Assembly: GCA_028040005.1 (NCBI GenBank)
Contig: JAOFKK010000058.1
Span: 1-6,247, forward strand
Source: Rickettsiales bacterium
Lineage (GTDB): Bacteria > Pseudomonadota > Alphaproteobacteria > Rickettsiales > UBA1997
DNA: 6,247 nucleotides
Direction of reading: 5' to 3'
The translations under genes and the position numbers were made by a program. Position 1 is the first letter of the stretch; every line of letters starts with the position of its first letter. Positions 5,958-6,247 of the stretch are shown here, one piece after another. The notes under the pieces were generated by a model. That model searched no databases. It saw nothing but the letters and a program-made list of their open reading frames with translations, and was not told the DNA's origin.

Positions 5958-6247
5958 ATGTCCAATAAGCAACGAAATAATTATTCTTCAGAATTCAGAT
6001 CTTCTTCTGTAAAATTAGCGATTGAGTCGGATCAGCCGATATCTCATACGGCTAGAGATTTAGGGGTTAATGTTAATACTCTACATACATGGATAAGCAA
6101 TCAATTAAATTCTAAAGAATCTAATAATATGGTAAAAAATAGTGAATGTCATTTTGATGAAGTGAGGAAGCTTAAAAAAGAGCTATCAATAGTTAAGCAG
6201 GAAAGGGATTTATTAAAAAAGGCTGCCGCGTACTTTGCCAAAGAATC
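5958..6247 (+). CDS. IS3-family transposase OrfA, 3' end outside window
   Basis: OrfA is the DNA-binding part of the IS3 transposase; it recognises the element ends and, by ribosomal frameshifting, is fused to the OrfB DDE catalytic domain. The 96 residues visible show a helix-turn-helix at about 11-46 (EFRSSSVKLAIE, then TARDLGVNVNTLHTWI), a linker, and a Leu/Lys-rich coiled coil at about 67-89 ending in ERDLLKKAAAYFAKE, which is characteristic of OrfA C-termini. OrfA proteins are usually 90-110 residues, so only a few codons are probably missing. An in-frame TAA lies four codons before ATG 5958, fixing the start here unless ATT is used; no Shine-Dalgarno site is seen. No internal stop or frameshift is visible, so the copy may be intact. 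Confidence 0.9.
   Translation, partial: MSNKQRNNYSSEFRSSSVKLAIESDQPISHTARDLGVNVNTLHTWISNQLNSKESNNMVKNSECHFDEVRKLKKELSIVKQERDLLKKAAAYFAKE
6215..6221 (+). other. A6G slippery heptamer for -1 frameshifting
   Basis: A AAA AAG lies in the correct register for orfA (codons TTA AAA AAG at the Leu-Lys-Lys of LLKKAAA). This is the classic IS3-family signal for producing the OrfAB fusion. After a -1 slip the frame stays open to the end of the window (nine codons). The downstream stimulatory structure would lie beyond 6247. Confidence 0.5.

Larger units (their letters stand above)
5905..6247 (+). mobile_element. IS3-family insertion sequence, left part only
   Basis: The call rests on orfA (5958 onward). 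The terminal repeat probably lies at or near TGATGTGGCTACATTTTT (from 5905), followed by CCGGACA: a TG-starting end ~50 bases before orfA, with a CGGACA-like inner part, fits IS3-family ends. The exact boundary cannot be fixed because the right end and target duplication lie outside the window. The element extends beyond 6247, where orfB (DDE integrase) is expected. Confidence 0.65.

Noticed and set aside
1..6247. CRISPR array, toxin-antitoxin pair, riboswitch or defence genes
   Set aside because: I found no regularly spaced repeats, no paired small genes of that type and no conserved riboswitch core on either strand.

Overview
The window is about 70% A+T (estimated by eye) and looks like a chromosomal segment of an AT-rich alphaproteobacterium, probably a reduced-genome, host-associated lineage of the Rickettsiales/Holosporales kind. 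This rests on the alphaproteobacterial style of S12 and S7, the YceF-like Maf protein, a very AT-biased codon choice, a near absence of Shine-Dalgarno sites, and an IS3-type element at the right edge. Placement below class level is inference.

Left part (1-3693): an unrecognised 203-residue protein gene on the + strand (96-707) meets a tightly packed three-gene operon on the - strand, with a possible two-way terminator between them. In transcription order the operon is an AlgI/DltB-type MBOAT acyltransferase (3693-2269), a single-pass membrane SGNH-like protein (2269-1337) and a Maf nucleotide pyrophosphatase (1334-744). The junctions are a 1-base TAATG overlap and a 2-base gap, so translation is probably coupled. 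The first two genes together look like an envelope-glycan O-acylation module: MBOAT carries acyl groups across the membrane and the SGNH partner transfers them outside. The glycan is not identifiable from sequence.

Middle part (3694-5132): a 419-base gap that contains a small 4.5S SRP RNA gene (ffs) on the + strand, with its own promoter and a GAAA-capped domain IV. To its right is the - strand ribosomal operon rpsL-rpsG. The usual next gene, fusA, does not follow rpsG. A strong-looking promoter for rpsL lies in the divergent spacer shared with rpsT.

Right part (5133-6247): rpsT (S20) on the + strand ends at a clear intrinsic terminator, followed by tRNA-Ala(GGC) with encoded CCA. Then comes about 320 bases without a confident gene, holding a perfect 9-bp inverted repeat and open frames on both strands. 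Last is the left end of an IS3-family insertion sequence with orfA running off the window and an A6G slippery heptamer.

I see no CRISPR array, toxin-antitoxin pair or defence island. The most notable items are the MBOAT-SGNH-Maf cassette, the diverged SRP RNA placed where fusA is normally expected, and the start and end problems of the first gene.
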